Source of the DNA: Candidatus Phosphoribacter baldrii
GTDB taxonomy: Bacteria > Actinomycetota > Actinomycetes > Actinomycetales > Dermatophilaceae
Reading direction: 5' to 3'
DNA: 64,000 bases
NCBI GenBank assembly: GCA_016704565.1
Contig: JADIZV010000002.1
Coordinates: 310,001 to 374,000 of the forward strand
Of the stretch, positions 51,108-60,682 are shown piece after piece (position 1 is the first letter of the stretch; each line of letters begins with the position of its first letter). The translations under genes were made by a program, and so were the position numbers. The notes below the pieces were generated by a model, which saw only the letters and a program-made list of their open reading frames with translations, was not told where the DNA came from and did not search any database.

Positions 51108-51165
51108 CCGGCGTGCCCGGGCTAGCCGACGTCAGCAACCCAGCCGGTGTCACTAACCCAGCCGG

Positions 51166-51447
51166 TCATTCGCTGACGACGACGCCCTTCCAGAACGCCA
51201 CCCGGTCGGCGACCATCGCGGCCTTCGGCTTGGGGTCCGGGTAGTACCACACGGCGTCCGGGTTGACCTGCCCGTCGACCTCAAGCGAGTAGTAGCTGGC
51301 CGTGCCTTTCCACGGGCAGACGGTGTGGGTGTCCGACGGTCGCACCACGTCGTCGCGCAGCGCCGCCCGCGGGAAGTAGTGGTTGCCCTCGACGACGACC
51401 GTGTCGTCGCTCTGCGCGATGACCGTTCCGTTCCACATGGCACGCAT
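51166..51447 (-). CDS. DUF427 domain protein
   Basis: A 93-residue single-domain DUF427 protein with the typical TVVVEGNHYFPRAAL, CPWKGTASYYSL and DAVWYYPDPKPKAAMVADRVAFW segments. These small proteins of unknown function are common in actinobacteria. The ATG at 51447 has AAGGAG 7 bases upstream. It is convergent with the SDR and divergent from the acyl-CoA dehydrogenase. Confidence 0.9.
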   Translation of the reverse strand: MRAMWNGTVIAQSDDTVVVEGNHYFPRAALRDDVVRPSDTHTVCPWKGTASYYSLEVDGQVNPDAVWYYPDPKPKAAMVADRVAFWKGVVVSE

Positions 51448-51585
51448 GGCGGGCTCCTTCGGCTGGGCTTGACGTGTTCCCGTCCCAACGCCACGGCTGG
51501 CCGGGGTGTTCCTCGTCGGCGTCCGCGGCCCTGCCGCGGTGAACCTCGCCGCACCGCCGGGCACGGCGGCATACCACGGAGTAGC

Positions 51586-52755
51586 GTGAGCGCCGTGAAC
51601 CCGGACTTCGACGCCTTCCAGCTCCCCGACTCCCACCGTCAGCTGCGCGCCGCCGTGCGCGAGCTCTCCGAGGCCCAGATCGAGCCGTATGCCGCGGACG
51701 TCGACGAGAACGCCCGCTATCCGCAAGAGGCTCACGACGCGCTGGTCGCCTCCGACTTCTTCGCCCCCCACGTGCCCGAGGAGTACGGCGGCGCCGGTGC
51801 CGACGCGCTCGCGGTGTGCATCGTCATCGAGGAGGTGGCCCGGGTCTGCGCGTCCAGCTCGCTCATCCCTGCGGTCAACAAACTCGGCAGTATGCCGCTC
51901 ATCCTCGCCGCCAACGAGGACCTCAAGCACCGTTACCTCACGCCGATGGCGGAGGGGAAGACCGGCTTCTGTTACGGCTTGTCCGAGCGCGAGGCCGGGT
52001 CCGACACGTCGGGGATGACCTGCACGGCGACCGAGCAGGCCGACGGCTCGTGGATCCTCAACGGGCACAAGGCATGGATCACCAACGCGGGCGCCAACGA
52101 CTTCTACACGGTCCTGGCGGTCACCGACCCCGAGGGACGCCGCGGCGCCAACATCTCGGCCTTCGTCGTCGAGAAGAGCGACCCGGGCTTCACCTTCGGT
52201 GAGAAGGAGCGCAAGCTCGGCATCAAGGGCAGCCCGACCCGCGAGCTGTGGTTCGACAACTGCACCATCCCCGGCGACCGGATGATCGGCGCCCGCGGCG
52301 AGGGTCTGAAGATCGCGTTGCGGACCCTGGACCACACGCGGATCACCATTGGGGCGCAGGCCGTCGGGATCGCGCAAGGCGCGTTGGACAAGTCGATCGC
52401 CTACGTCAAGGAGCGCCAGCAGTTCGGCAAGCAGATCTCGCAGTTCCAGGGCGTGCAGTTCATGCTTGCCGACATGGCGATGGAGCTCGAGGCGGCCCGG
52501 CAGCTGGTCTATGTCGCGGCGGCCAAGTCCGAGCGCGGCGACCGCGACCTGTCCTTCTTCGGGGCGGCGGCCAAGTGCTTCGCCAGTGATGTCGCGATGA
52601 AGGTGACCGTCGACGCTGTCCAGCTCATGGGCGGCATGGGCTATACCCGCGACTTCCCCGTCGAGCGGATGATGCGCGACGCCAAGATCACCCAGATCTA
52701 CGAAGGGACCAACCAGGTCCAGCGGATTGTCATGGCCCGCAGCGTCCTGGCCTGA
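51586..52755 (+). CDS. Acyl-CoA dehydrogenase
   Basis: A 389-residue FAD flavoprotein of fatty-acid or amino-acid oxidation. CYGLSEREAGSDTSGM binds FAD, RQQFGKQISQFQ and GGMGYTRDFPVERMMRDAKI are signatures, and Glu373 in IYEGTNQ is the catalytic base. The GTG at 51586 (or 51595) precedes the first family residues. The closest class is short/branched-chain or butyryl type; chain length specificity is not readable. Confidence 0.93.
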   Translation: MSAVNPDFDAFQLPDSHRQLRAAVRELSEAQIEPYAADVDENARYPQEAHDALVASDFFAPHVPEEYGGAGADALAVCIVIEEVARVCASSSLIPAVNKLGSMPLILAANEDLKHRYLTPMAEGKTGFCYGLSEREAGSDTSGMTCTATEQADGSWILNGHKAWITNAGANDFYTVLAVTDPEGRRGANISAFVVEKSDPGFTFGEKERKLGIKGSPTRELWFDNCTIPGDRMIGARGEGLKIALRTLDHTRITIGAQAVGIAQGALDKSIAYVKERQQFGKQISQFQGVQFMLADMAMELEAARQLVYVAAAKSERGDRDLSFFGAAAKCFASDVAMKVTVDAVQLMGGMGYTRDFPVERMMRDAKITQIYEGTNQVQRIVMARSVLA

Positions 52756-52804
52756 CGAGCGGGCGTCCACTGGGCTGTCCCGGTCGGCTGCCTAGGATGT
52801 CTGC

Positions 52805-54640
52805 ATGACCTCCGAGGATCGCGCGGCGCGTGCCAGCGCCCGCGGGGTCGTCGCCGTCGTGGTGACCTGGAACCGCCGCGAGCTGCTTGAGCGCTGCTTG
52901 GCTGCCGTCCTGGGTCAAACCCTGCGACCTACTCGGGTAGTCATCGTGGACAATGCCTCCGACGACGGCACTGCCACGGTGCTCAACGACCGGTATGCCG
53001 CCCTTCCGGGCGTCCAGATCGTCCGGACGAAGACCAACATCGGCGGCGCCGGTGGGTTCGCCCTCGGGCTCAACCTCGCCCTGGGTGGGCCAGGGGAGAC
53101 TGCATGGCTCCTCGACGACGACACGGTGCCCAGCCCGGGAGCCCTGGAGGCCCTGGTCGGTGCGCGGACGGCATACCTCGCACGGACCGGGACCGCCCCC
53201 GTCCTCGTCGCGAGTCGGGCGGTGTGGACGGACGGGCGTGAGCATCCGATGAACACGCCGCGCCCCAAGCCGGGAGCGGGTGCTGTCGAGCGCGCCCACG
53301 CGCAGGGCGTCGGATGCATCCCGATCCGGACAGCATCCTTCGTCTCGATCCTCGTCGACCTCCAGCGCACTCGAGAGGTGGGCCTCCCTCAGGCGGGGTT
53401 CTTCTTGTGGAACGACGACTTCGAGTTCACCGCCCGGTTGGTGCGCGACCGGCGCGCGCTCTACTGTCCGGCGTCGACGGTCGTGCACGAGACCAAGGTC
53501 TTCGGCGGCACTGACGCCGACCCCGGGCCGCGCTTCCACCTTGAGGTCCGCAACAAGGTGTGGACGTTCGGGCGAAGCCCCGGCCTGAGCGTCCCCGAGA
53601 AACTCGTGTACGGCGGGGCGACCCTCCGCAGATGGGGCCGGACGGTCGCGCGGTCGTCGGATCGGGCGACCCTTTGGGCCGGCCTGGTGGGCGGCCTCAG
53701 GGAAGGCGTCGGGCAGGCGCCCCCGTCCACCGCCACGGTGCTCACGGCAGCCCTCGGGAATGCCGCCCACCCCCGACGAGGGCCCCACCCCCGGAAGACG
53801 GACGGCTTCTCGGTCCTCATGAGCTGCTATGGCGGCGACCGGGCTGACTTCTTCGAAACGGCGTTTCGGTCGGTGACCAGTGACCAGACCCGACCGCCCG
53901 ACCAGGTGGTGCTCGTCGTGGACGGGCCGTTGCCGCCCGGCCTGGCCGCCCGGGTCGACGCCGTTATCGCCGCATCGCCGGTGCCGGTGTCGGTGGAGAG
54001 GTTGCCGGTCAACGGTGGACTCGGTCCGGCGTTGCAGGCAGGGCTGATCCGGTGCGATTTTGAGATCGTTGCCCGAATGGATGCAGACGACGTCTCGCTG
54101 CCTAGACGCTTCGAGGTTCAAGTGCCGTTGGTGGAGGGAGGCCTGGACCTCGTCGGCTCGGCCCTCCTTGAGTTCGCTGATATTCCTGAACGGATCGTGG
54201 CGCGGCGGGACGTCAACACCGACCCGGGCCGGATCCGAGCCGGCGCGCGGTTCCGACAGACGCTCAACCACCCGTCGGTGGTCTTCCGGGCCAGTGCCGT
54301 CGAAGCGGTGGGCGGCTACTCCGACCTGCCGTCGCTGGAGGACTATCTGCTGTTCTCCAGGATGATCCAGGCTGGCGCCAAGGTCGCCAACGTCGAGGAG
54401 CCGCTCGTGCTCTATCGAGTGGGAGCGGGGGCCTATGCCCGGCGAGGCGGACGGCGGCTCCTGCGATCGGAGTTGGCGCTGCAGCGTGAGTTCCGCCGGA
54501 GTGGTTTCACCAGTCGATCGCAGTGGGTCCGCAACGTCGTGGTGCGCGGCGGATACCGAGTCGTGCCGGAGGAACTGCGGCGCGCGGCATACCGGACGTT
54601 CTTAGCTCGGCGCACCGGCGACCCACGGCAGGCGCCCTGA
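52805..54640 (+). CDS. Glycosyltransferase with two GT2 domains (GlfT1-like plus second GT2)
   Basis: A 611-residue fused protein. Domain 1 (about residues 13-260) is a GT2 with VVTWNRRELL, TNIGGAGGFALGL and DDD at 104-106, plus FLWNDDFEF, resembling mycobacterial GlfT1-type galactofuranosyltransferases. Domain 2 (about 332-540) begins FSVLMSCYGGDRADFF and has MDADD at 425-429. Each has its own donor-binding acids, so both may be active. No stop or frame change lies in the linker. It is the first gene of the galactofuranan/cell-surface locus. Confidence 0.84.
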   Translation: MTSEDRAARASARGVVAVVVTWNRRELLERCLAAVLGQTLRPTRVVIVDNASDDGTATVLNDRYAALPGVQIVRTKTNIGGAGGFALGLNLALGGPGETAWLLDDDTVPSPGALEALVGARTAYLARTGTAPVLVASRAVWTDGREHPMNTPRPKPGAGAVERAHAQGVGCIPIRTASFVSILVDLQRTREVGLPQAGFFLWNDDFEFTARLVRDRRALYCPASTVVHETKVFGGTDADPGPRFHLEVRNKVWTFGRSPGLSVPEKLVYGGATLRRWGRTVARSSDRATLWAGLVGGLREGVGQAPPSTATVLTAALGNAAHPRRGPHPRKTDGFSVLMSCYGGDRADFFETAFRSVTSDQTRPPDQVVLVVDGPLPPGLAARVDAVIAASPVPVSVERLPVNGGLGPALQAGLIRCDFEIVARMDADDVSLPRRFEVQVPLVEGGLDLVGSALLEFADIPERIVARRDVNTDPGRIRAGARFRQTLNHPSVVFRASAVEAVGGYSDLPSLEDYLLFSRMIQAGAKVANVEEPLVLYRVGAGAYARRGGRRLLRSELALQREFRRSGFTSRSQWVRNVVVRGGYRVVPEELRRAAYRTFLARRTGDPRQAP

Positions 54641-54667
54641 GCCGGACCAGTGGCCAGCGCCCCCAGC

Positions 54668-55933
54668 TCAGGGATCGGTGCCCGGCGGTGGCGCGGTGAG
54701 GCTCTCGTCCTTGAGCAGTGAGCTGAACAGAGCCTTGGCCTGAGCCGGGTGCCACTTGACGGCCACCCCGGCATTCTTGGTCTGCAGGGACGCCGTCTCG
54801 ATCGGGACCTGCAGCGACAGCCCGTCGCCGTTGCCGACCGCACGAAGTGCCTGGGCAATGGCGATCGCATCCCCCAACGACGTCTGCGAACCGACGGCCA
54901 GCCCTGCGCTGACGGCGTCGGCGAAGGCGCTGTAGCGGGTCGGGACGAGGACGGTCGCGGGGTTGGCCGCCTTCTTCATCACGGCGCCGAGGAACTGCCG
55001 CTGCCGTTCGGCGCGGCCCAGGTCGCCGCGCGGGTCGTTGTGTCGGGACCTGACGTAGCCCAGGGCGTTCTTGCCGTCGAGGGTCTGGCAGCCAGCCTTG
55101 AGGTTGATCCCGGCCAGCTCGTCCTTCATATCCCGGGTGACGCAGATATCCACGCCTCCGAGGCTGTCAACGATCCGGGCGAAGCCACCGAAGCCGATCT
55201 CGAGATATCCGTCGATATGCAAACCGGTCGCCTGCTCGACGGTCTCGGTGAGCAACCTGGCGCCGCCGAAGGCGAAAGCCGCGTTGATCTTGTTGCTGCT
55301 TCCCTTCCCGGGGATCGGCACGTAGCTGTCGCGAGGGATCGACACGATGACCGGCTTACCGCCGTGGTCGGAGACGTGGACCAGCATGATCGAGTCGGTG
55401 CGCTTCCCGCCGCCGTCGTCAGGACCGGTCGCCAGCTCGGCTTGCTGGGCGGGCGTCAGCCCTTCCCGGCTGTCCGATCCGACGAGAAGGTAGTTGCGGC
55501 CGGCCGTGTCGGGCGGGCTTGTCGGTGGAGTGTTGTCGACCCGCTCGACGCCGCGCCACGCGTTGAACGGGACCCACGCCAGGTAACCCCCCGCAGCGAG
55601 AGCACTCACGATGACCAGCGCCACGGTACGCCGAAGGATGAGCCGAGCCCGACCCGGCCGTGGGGGCCGCACCGGCCGGTATGCCGCGCCGCCGACGCTA
55701 CGGCCGGCCACCGGCCCCGTGCCGTCCGCGACCGGGCCTGTCCGGGTCCGCGGCGCCGGCCGGCTCGCACCTGGCGGTCGCGGCGTGGGCGGCGGCTGTG
55801 GAGTGGATCGCGCGAAGCTGACCTTGCGTCGGGTGTCCACCACGTAGGCCGGGGCCTCGTCCGCTGCCCGACTGGGACCGCCGGACTGCGGGATCGGCCG
55901 GGCGTGTCCCTCGGGGGAGTCCGAAGCGGACAC
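54668..55933 (-). CDS. LytR-CpsA-Psr family cell-wall polymer ligase
   Basis: A 421-residue membrane-anchored LCP protein that attaches polymers to peptidoglycan. A 100-residue Pro/Arg-rich cytoplasmic N-terminus precedes the single membrane segment (LVIVSALAAGGYLAWVPF). The LCP domain has GSDSRE, RTDSIMLVHV, IPRDSYVPIPG, NAAFAFGGARLL and YVRSRHNDPRGDLGRAERQR with the catalytic acids and arginines. The GTG at 55933 was used. It is divergent from glf and a natural partner for ligating a galactan. Confidence 0.92.
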   Translation of the reverse strand: MSASDSPEGHARPIPQSGGPSRAADEAPAYVVDTRRKVSFARSTPQPPPTPRPPGASRPAPRTRTGPVADGTGPVAGRSVGGAAYRPVRPPRPGRARLILRRTVALVIVSALAAGGYLAWVPFNAWRGVERVDNTPPTSPPDTAGRNYLLVGSDSREGLTPAQQAELATGPDDGGGKRTDSIMLVHVSDHGGKPVIVSIPRDSYVPIPGKGSSNKINAAFAFGGARLLTETVEQATGLHIDGYLEIGFGGFARIVDSLGGVDICVTRDMKDELAGINLKAGCQTLDGKNALGYVRSRHNDPRGDLGRAERQRQFLGAVMKKAANPATVLVPTRYSAFADAVSAGLAVGSQTSLGDAIAIAQALRAVGNGDGLSLQVPIETASLQTKNAGVAVKWHPAQAKALFSSLLKDESLTAPPPGTDP

Positions 55934-56068
55934 GGCATACCTCCCTGTGGTGAGTCCGAACGGACTGCCAGTTTCGCATGCCGACCACGGTCGGGCGTGT
56001 CAAGACCGGCCGGTTCCGTGCCCGTAAGATGCCGAGGGTCGGACCACGAGCGCTCAGGAGGATGCCCG

Positions 56069-57265
56069 GTGGACGCGGATCTGGTCGTCGTGGGCGCCGG
56101 GCTCTTCGGACTCACGGTCGCCCAGCAGTGCGCCGAGCGGTTCGGGGTGCGGGTCCTCGTCGTGGACCGTCGGGACCATATCGGTGGGAACGCCTACAGC
56201 GAGACGGAACCGCAGACGGGCATCGAGGTGCATCGCTACGGCGCCCACCTGTTCCACACGTCCAACGAGCGGGTCTGGGACTACGTCAACCGATTCACCA
56301 GGTTCACCAACTACGTCCACCGGGTCTACACCTGCCACCGCGGCGAGGTGTTTCCCATGCCGATCAACCTGGGGACGATCAACCAGTTCTTCCGCGCTGC
56401 CTATGGACCACAGCAGGCCCGGGACCTGATCGCTGACCAAGCAGCCGAGGTGGCCGGACGCGAGCCCACCAACTTCGTCGAGAAGGGCATCTCCCTCATC
56501 GGGCGGCCGCTGTATGAGGCCTTCATCGCGCACTACACGGCCAAGCAGTGGCAGACCGATCCTGAGTTGCTGGGAGCCGAGATCATCAGCCGCCTGCCTG
56601 TGCGCTACACCTATGACAACCGCTACTTCAGCGACACCTACGAAGGCTTGCCCACTGGCGGCTACACGAGGTGGCTGGAGCGGATGGTCGACGACCCGCG
56701 GATCGAGGTTCGGCTCGGGACTGACTTCTTCGACGAGGGCCACCCCGTGCACCAGCGGGCTGTGGTGGGTGCCGTGCCGGTCGTCTACACCGGTCCGGTC
56801 GACCGCTTCTTCGGGGAATCCGAAGGCCCGCTGGCGTGGCGGACGCTCGACTTCGACCAGGAGGTCCTCCCCGTCGGTGACTTCCAGGGGACCTCGGTGA
56901 TGAACTACCCCGACCCCGACGTGCCATTCACCCGGATCCACGAGTTCCGCCACTTCCACCCCGAGCGGGACTATCCGACCGACCGCACGGTGATCATGCG
57001 CGAGTTCTCCCGGTTCGCGAAGCCTGGCGACGAGCCCTATTACCCGGTGAACACCCCCCAGGACCGAGCCAGACTGCTCGCCTATCGGGAGCGGGCCAAG
57101 GCAGAGCCAGGCGTGCTGTTCGGTGGCCGCCTCGGCACCTACCAGTACCTCGACATGCATATGGCGATCGGGTCGGCGCTGTCGATGGTCGACAACCGTC
57201 TCGACGGTCACTTCAGCCGCGGTGAATCCTTGGCCGACCAGACCGACGAAGGGACCCATCCGTGA
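56069..57265 (+). CDS. glf: UDP-galactopyranose mutase
   Basis: A 398-residue flavoenzyme converting UDP-galactopyranose to UDP-galactofuranose. ADLVVVGAGLFGLTVAQQ binds FAD; GNAYSE, HRYGAHLFHTSNERVWDY, TAKQWQTDP and TGPVDRFF mark the substrate site. The GTG at 56069 has AGGAGG 7 bases before it. It overlaps the GlfT2-like gene by ATGA/GTGA coupling, so sugar donor and polymerase are made together. Confidence 0.95.
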   Translation: MDADLVVVGAGLFGLTVAQQCAERFGVRVLVVDRRDHIGGNAYSETEPQTGIEVHRYGAHLFHTSNERVWDYVNRFTRFTNYVHRVYTCHRGEVFPMPINLGTINQFFRAAYGPQQARDLIADQAAEVAGREPTNFVEKGISLIGRPLYEAFIAHYTAKQWQTDPELLGAEIISRLPVRYTYDNRYFSDTYEGLPTGGYTRWLERMVDDPRIEVRLGTDFFDEGHPVHQRAVVGAVPVVYTGPVDRFFGESEGPLAWRTLDFDQEVLPVGDFQGTSVMNYPDPDVPFTRIHEFRHFHPERDYPTDRTVIMREFSRFAKPGDEPYYPVNTPQDRARLLAYRERAKAEPGVLFGGRLGTYQYLDMHMAIGSALSMVDNRLDGHFSRGESLADQTDEGTHP

Positions 57266-59256
57266 CCACCGATCCCCCGTGGTCCCTCGCCGCCCGTGTC
57301 GTGCTCCCGGTCGACCACGACGAGGACGTCCTGCCCCTCTACGTGGAGTACGGCCGCCGGTATGCCGGTCGCGACGACCGCTTCGACACGATCTCCCGAC
57401 AGTGGGGGACCGAGAAGGGCAACGAGCCTCCCGCCGCCTTGCTGCTCACCGAAGGGCATAGCGAGGACATCCTCTCCCGGACCTCGTTGATGATCCGGCC
57501 AGGTTCTCGGGCCTCCTTCGCCACCTATGTCAACGCTTTCCCGGCCTCCTACTGGCGGCGGTGGACGACCGTTGATCGGGTCCGATTCGAGGTCTGCGCT
57601 CAGGGTCCGGCCACCGTGCATGTGTATCGCTCCAATGCCCGAGGTGCCTCAATCAGGCTGCACAGCTTGGCGATTCCCGACACAGGCGCGGGCGAGCCAA
57701 CCGCCGTCCACGTCGAGCTCGATCTTGTCCCGTTCGCCGACGGCGGATGGTACTGGTTCGACATCGTCGGCGGGTCCAAGGCGGCAGTCCTGCGGTGGGC
57801 GCAATGGTGGGTACGCGGCATACCTCAACGTGAGGCCCGCCTGTCGATCGGGGTGACCACCGTCGACAAGCCTGAGTACGTCCGCAGGATCGTTGAGACC
57901 GTCGTCGGCGACGTGGAGCTGCGCGAGCACCTTGATCGGCTGTGGATCGTTGACCAGGGCGGTCGCGCAGTCACGGAGTCTCCGGGCTGGGACTCTGCCA
58001 CAGCAGCGCTCGGCGAACAGCTCACCGTCATCAGTCAGCGCAACCTCGGCGGTTCTGGTGGCTTCTCGCGCGGCATGTACGAAACCCTCACCGAAGGGCG
58101 CAGCACCTTCCACATGGTCCTTGACGACGACGTGACCATCGAGCCAGAAGGGATCCTGCGAGCGCTGCGTTTCGGTGCGCTGTGTCGACGGGCCACGATC
58201 GTCGGCGCGCACATGTTCGACCTGCACAACCCGACGGTGCTGCATTCCTTCGGGGAGCGCGTGGACCCCGTCAAGTGGACCTTCGGTCCCGTTCGGGGCG
58301 TGCAAGAAGAGCACAACCTCGCGTATGCCGGTCTGCGTGAGACCCCGTGGCTGCACCGGCGCACCGACGTCACCTACACCGGCTGGTGGATGTGTCTCAT
58401 CCCCGTCGAGGTGCTTCGGGCTGTCGGTCTGTCCCTGCCGGTCTTCATCAAGTGGGACGACGCCGAGCATTGCTTGCGCGCCGGAGCGGCAGGGTATCCG
58501 ACCGTCACCTTTCCCGGATCGCATGTGTGGCACGTGTCCTGGAACGACAAGGACGACACCGTCGAGTGGCAGGCCTACTTCCACCAGCGCAATCTGGTGA
58601 TCTCCGCACTCCTGCACTCTCGGTTGCCCCATGGCGGCGGCGTGCCGCGGGCATCGATCGAGTGGCTGTTCAAGCACGGCTACTCGATGCGCTACTACGC
58701 CAACGCGATTCGACTGCGTGCCTTGCGTGATCTCTTTGGCGGACCGGAGCATCTCCACGCCAGCATCGGGACGATCCTTCCCGAGCTGCGGGCCGTAGCC
58801 GCGAACTACCCCGATGTGCAGGCCCGTCCCGACGCCGACGCGTTCCCAGCTCCCGACGGCGAGCCGATCGGCCCGGCTCCCCGCCTGCCAAAACGCAGTC
58901 GTCTGCTGCTGTGGGCGGCCAAGACCGCCGTTCGCCACCTGCGCGGGGTCGCTCCAGGCAGTTCCGAGGCCCCACAACTCGTCATCCCCTATCGCTACGC
59001 GATGTGGTGGTACCTCTCGCAATACGACTCAGCCATCGTGTCCAAGGCGGACAACACCGGCGTGGCCTTCCTTACCCGTCAGCCCGACATCTTCCGGGCC
59101 CAAGTCGCCGAAGGTCTGCGGCTGCACGTGCGTCTCTACCGCGAGTGGGAGAGCCTCGCGGCGGCATACCGAGCGGCTCTAGCTGACGTCACCTCACCGC
59201 AGGCATGGGCGCGGACTTTCGGGCTGGCCGACGAGGTTGCTCATCCCGATGACTGA
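57262..59256 (+). CDS. Galactofuranosyltransferase, GlfT2-like
   Basis: A 664-residue polymerising GT2. An N-terminal beta-sandwich (about residues 1-180) precedes the GT domain with SIGVTTVDKPEY, NLGGSGGFSRGMYETL, LDDDVTIEPEGI (DDD near 292), WWMCLIPVEVLRAVGLSLPVFIKWDDAEH and HVSWNDKDDTVEWQAYFHQRN. The tail after about 490 is helical and unmatched by short GTs. This is the architecture of GlfT2, which builds galactan by alternating beta-1,5 and beta-1,6 bonds. A galactofuranan product is inferred from this and glf. Confidence 0.9.
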   Translation: MTTDPPWSLAARVVLPVDHDEDVLPLYVEYGRRYAGRDDRFDTISRQWGTEKGNEPPAALLLTEGHSEDILSRTSLMIRPGSRASFATYVNAFPASYWRRWTTVDRVRFEVCAQGPATVHVYRSNARGASIRLHSLAIPDTGAGEPTAVHVELDLVPFADGGWYWFDIVGGSKAAVLRWAQWWVRGIPQREARLSIGVTTVDKPEYVRRIVETVVGDVELREHLDRLWIVDQGGRAVTESPGWDSATAALGEQLTVISQRNLGGSGGFSRGMYETLTEGRSTFHMVLDDDVTIEPEGILRALRFGALCRRATIVGAHMFDLHNPTVLHSFGERVDPVKWTFGPVRGVQEEHNLAYAGLRETPWLHRRTDVTYTGWWMCLIPVEVLRAVGLSLPVFIKWDDAEHCLRAGAAGYPTVTFPGSHVWHVSWNDKDDTVEWQAYFHQRNLVISALLHSRLPHGGGVPRASIEWLFKHGYSMRYYANAIRLRALRDLFGGPEHLHASIGTILPELRAVAANYPDVQARPDADAFPAPDGEPIGPAPRLPKRSRLLLWAAKTAVRHLRGVAPGSSEAPQLVIPYRYAMWWYLSQYDSAIVSKADNTGVAFLTRQPDIFRAQVAEGLRLHVRLYREWESLAAAYRAALADVTSPQAWARTFGLADEVAHPDD

Positions 59257-59737
59257 CGCGACATCCGACCTGGACGCCACCGATCCCGGGTGGCTGCTGC
59301 GTCGGGTCCGGGACCAGCGCCTGGCCTTCCTTCTCGTGGGCGGGTTCAACACCGCGTTCGGCTTCCTTGCCTTCGTCGGCTTCGATCGCCTGTATGCCGC
59401 CCTCGCCCCGCAGTGGGGCGACGTCGTCCACAACACCGTCACCCTGGCCTGCGCGCACCTCGTGTCGGTCATCGTGGCGTTCGTCCTATACCGGACCCTG
59501 GTGTTCCGGGTCACCGGACAGGTCTGGCGCGATCTGGTGCGGTTCGAGAGCGTCTACCTCGTGTCGCTGGGCGTCAACTGGGTGCTGCTCAACCTGCTCA
59601 CCGTGGTGCTCGGGTTGCCGGCGATCCTGGCGCAGGCTCTGGTCGTGAGCGTCATCGCGGTCGTGAGCTTCTTTGGGCACAAGCACTTCTCGTTCCGCAG
59701 GCCCGGCGTCCCGACCGACCCACCGGAGCACGCATGA
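59249..59737 (+). CDS. GtrA-family membrane protein, galactan locus
   Basis: A 162-residue four-helix membrane protein. FLLVGGFNTAFGFLAFVGFD and VVSFFGHKHFSFRRPG are GtrA hallmarks. It overlaps the GlfT2-like gene by 8 bases and the next GT2 by ATGA, so it may flip a lipid-linked sugar for wall or glycan decoration. A second GtrA gene lies upstream of purK. Confidence 0.88.
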   Translation: MTDATSDLDATDPGWLLRRVRDQRLAFLLVGGFNTAFGFLAFVGFDRLYAALAPQWGDVVHNTVTLACAHLVSVIVAFVLYRTLVFRVTGQVWRDLVRFESVYLVSLGVNWVLLNLLTVVLGLPAILAQALVVSVIAVVSFFGHKHFSFRRPGVPTDPPEHA

Positions 59738-60588
59738 GCACGCCGGAGCGTGCGCCACGGGTCTCTGTCGTCGTTCCGACCTTCCACAACGTCGACTTCG
59801 TCGAGGCGACGGTCGAGTCGATCCTCGCCCAGACCTTCACTGATTTCGAACTGCTCATCAGCGACCACACGTCGAGCGACGGGACGTGGGAGCGGTTGGC
59901 CCGTTTCGCGTCCGATCCCCGAGTCCGCCTGTGGCAGACACCGACCGGCGGTGGGGCTCCGGCGAACTGGACGGCAGTCACGGACGCAGCGCGTGGGGAG
60001 TTCGTCAAGCTCGTCTGTGGCGACGACCTGCTCTATCCAGCGTGCTTGCAGGAGCAGGTCGACGCCATGGATGCGCACCCAACGGTGACCCTGGTCTGTT
60101 GCCGCCGCGACCTCATCGACGCGCAGGGCGGCATCGTCATGGGCGGACGGGGGATGACCCGGATCCGTGGATTCCATGACGGTCGAGCGGCGATCCGACG
60201 CACCGTGCGAGTGGGGACGAACATCTTCGGCGAACCGGCGTCGGTCCTCTTCCGCCGAGCCGCGCTGGTCGAGGCTGGCGGCTGGTGGTCGGATTTCCCC
60301 TACGTCATCGACGAGGCCACCTACGCGCTGGTCCTGTTGCGCGGTGACCTGTATGCCGTCGACCGACCCCTCGCTGCGTTCCGGATCAGTGCCGGCCAGT
60401 GGAGTGTCGATCTTGCCGACCAGCAGGCTGCCCAAGTTGTCGCGTTCCACGACGCCCTCGCCGCGAGGGAGCCGGGGCTGCTGTCTCGAGCCGACCTGGC
60501 CCGGGGCAAGACGATGGCCAAGGGCTTGAGCACCGCGCGGCGGCTGGTCTACTTCGCCCTGCGGCGCCGGATGTCGACCAGCGAGTAG
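59734..60588 (+). CDS. Family 2 glycosyltransferase
   Basis: A 284-residue single-domain GT2. VSVVVPTFHNVDFVEATVESILAQTFTDFELLISDHTSSDGTWE starts the fold, VCGDDLLYPACL has the donor-binding acids, and EATYALVLL the acceptor base region. No membrane segment is seen. It is the last gene of the overlapping surface-glycan series and probably adds a side sugar. Confidence 0.86.
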   Translation: MSTPERAPRVSVVVPTFHNVDFVEATVESILAQTFTDFELLISDHTSSDGTWERLARFASDPRVRLWQTPTGGGAPANWTAVTDAARGEFVKLVCGDDLLYPACLQEQVDAMDAHPTVTLVCCRRDLIDAQGGIVMGGRGMTRIRGFHDGRAAIRRTVRVGTNIFGEPASVLFRRAALVEAGGWWSDFPYVIDEATYALVLLRGDLYAVDRPLAAFRISAGQWSVDLADQQAAQVVAFHDALAAREPGLLSRADLARGKTMAKGLSTARRLVYFALRRRMSTSE

Positions 60589-60616
60589 CAGCAGGGCAGC
60601 AGTGAGGACGATCCTG

Positions 60617-60682
60617 GATCACGAACCGGGATCACGCTGGATCACGCACGCGATCACGCTGGATCACGCACCCTGGATCACG
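60617..60682. repeat. Phased array of six GATCACG boxes upstream of the CoA-transferase genes
   Basis: GATCACG starts at 60617, 60630, 60640, 60652, 60662 and 60676, all in one orientation, spaced 10-14 bases (about one helical turn). An inverted copy lies at 60704-60710. The array is 100 bases ahead of the CoA-transferase start and after the glycosyltransferase stop. It looks like a regulator-binding array, though simple-sequence slippage is possible. Confidence 0.72.
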
